Assembly: GCA_963695155.1 (NCBI GenBank)
Contig: CAVOGD010000003.1
Coordinates: forward strand, 372,001 to 436,000
Direction of reading: 5' to 3'
Length of the DNA stretch: 64,000 nt
Origin: SG8-30 sp963695155
GTDB taxonomy: Bacteria; Pseudomonadota; Gammaproteobacteria; Steroidobacterales; Steroidobacteraceae
Shown here: piece by piece, positions 63,852-64,000 of the stretch
Layout of the letters: every line of letters starts with the position of its first letter
Numbering within the stretch: position 1 is the first letter of the stretch
Made by a program: the position numbers and the translations under genes
The notes under the pieces: model-generated
The model's input: the letters and a program-made list of their open reading frames with translations, nothing else
The model's database searches: none
Told to the model about the DNA's origin: nothing

Positions 63852-64000
63852 TGCAAGACACGACGAACCGCTGCGCAGGGCGCGCGGAAGAACTGCTGCT
63901 GCAGCTGGATGGCGGACTGGATGCCGCCGCGCTGATCAGACTCGAGCGGCACCTGGCCGAATGTCCGGCCTGTGCGCGGCTGGCTGTCACCCTGCGCGGG
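63848..64000 (+). CDS. Anti-sigma factor with zf-HC2 domain (partial, runs off the window)
   Basis: The first 51 residues are visible: MMQDTTNRCAGRAEELLLQL followed by DGGLDAAALIRLERHLAECP with the zinc-finger His-x3-Cys-x2-Cys (HLAECPAC). This is the N-terminal anti-sigma domain that holds an ECF factor. It overlaps the sigma stop by ATGA and continues past 64000. Whether a membrane anchor follows cannot be seen. Confidence 0.85.
   Translation, partial: MMQDTTNRCAGRAEELLLQLDGGLDAAALIRLERHLAECPACARLAVTLRG

Overview
The window is chromosomal DNA of a high-GC gammaproteobacterium. The evidence is gene order: ubiG-gyrA-serC-pheA-aroA-cmk-rpsA-ihfB-lapB, smc-zipA-ligA, rimP-nusA-infB-rbfA-truB-rpsO-pnp and yciO-S2P-trpS-scpA-scpB-rluB all follow gammaproteobacterial patterns. 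The lysine/alanine-rich extension of DksA recalls Xanthomonadales and relatives, but the lineage below class is a guess. No insertion sequence, prophage, CRISPR array or rRNA was seen. Two tRNAs (Val-GAC, Asn-GUU) are present.

Layout. 0-1.7 kb: the 5' end of an operon of the group 3b [NiFe]-hydrogenase / sulfhydrogenase type (Fe-S subunit and cyclic-nucleotide-binding protein), leaving the window on the left. 1.8-6.5 kb: an enolase-superfamily enzyme, tRNA-Val, uvrB, a DMT exporter, tRNA-Asn. 6.6-8.7 kb: an SLC13-type transporter with an N-terminal zinc finger and a small Rossmann protein. 8.9-20.5 kb: galU, comEA-like, lapB, ihfB, rpsA, cmk, aroA, pheA, serC, gyrA, all on the minus strand. 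20.7-24.1 kb: ubiG-gph-rmuC-SDR on the plus strand. 24.1-29.9 kb: an endonuclease III-like protein, a degenerate RluB, scpB, scpA, trpS, a site-2 protease and yciO. 30.0-32.1 kb: yciB-yciI-bolA-PPIase.

32.1-36.95 kb is the unusual part: a partly A+T-rich island. It holds a secreted protein made mostly of about 21 copies of a 17-residue repeat (51 bp at DNA level) and three paralogous proteins that I assign to the DUF6502 type. Two of the paralogs show a helix-turn-helix, and a perfect 17-bp palindrome lies in front of one of them. This is the best candidate for an undescribed system.

36.9-55 kb is housekeeping: ligA, zipA, smc, queF, dksA, gluQ, phaR, pnp, rpsO, truB, rbfA, infB, nusA, rimP. 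55.3-64 kb is accessory: a zinc-ribbon protein, a triheme cytochrome, a periplasmic unknown, DUF2891, a DUF819 permease, an M13 metallopeptidase, a second cyclic-nucleotide-binding protein, MAPEG, DUF6249, and an ECF sigma / anti-sigma pair. The DUF6249 gene and the ECF operon diverge from two promoters with the same -35 (TGCAACC), the same 14-bp spacer and the same -10 (CGCATAT), which points to an autoregulated regulon.

Five genes (enolase superfamily, uvrB, ubiG, endonuclease III-like, repeat protein) carry a single-base frameshift. In each case moving one base restores a family-like or repeat-consistent protein, so sequencing or assembly error is likely. The coordinates given for these genes span the restored reading frame.
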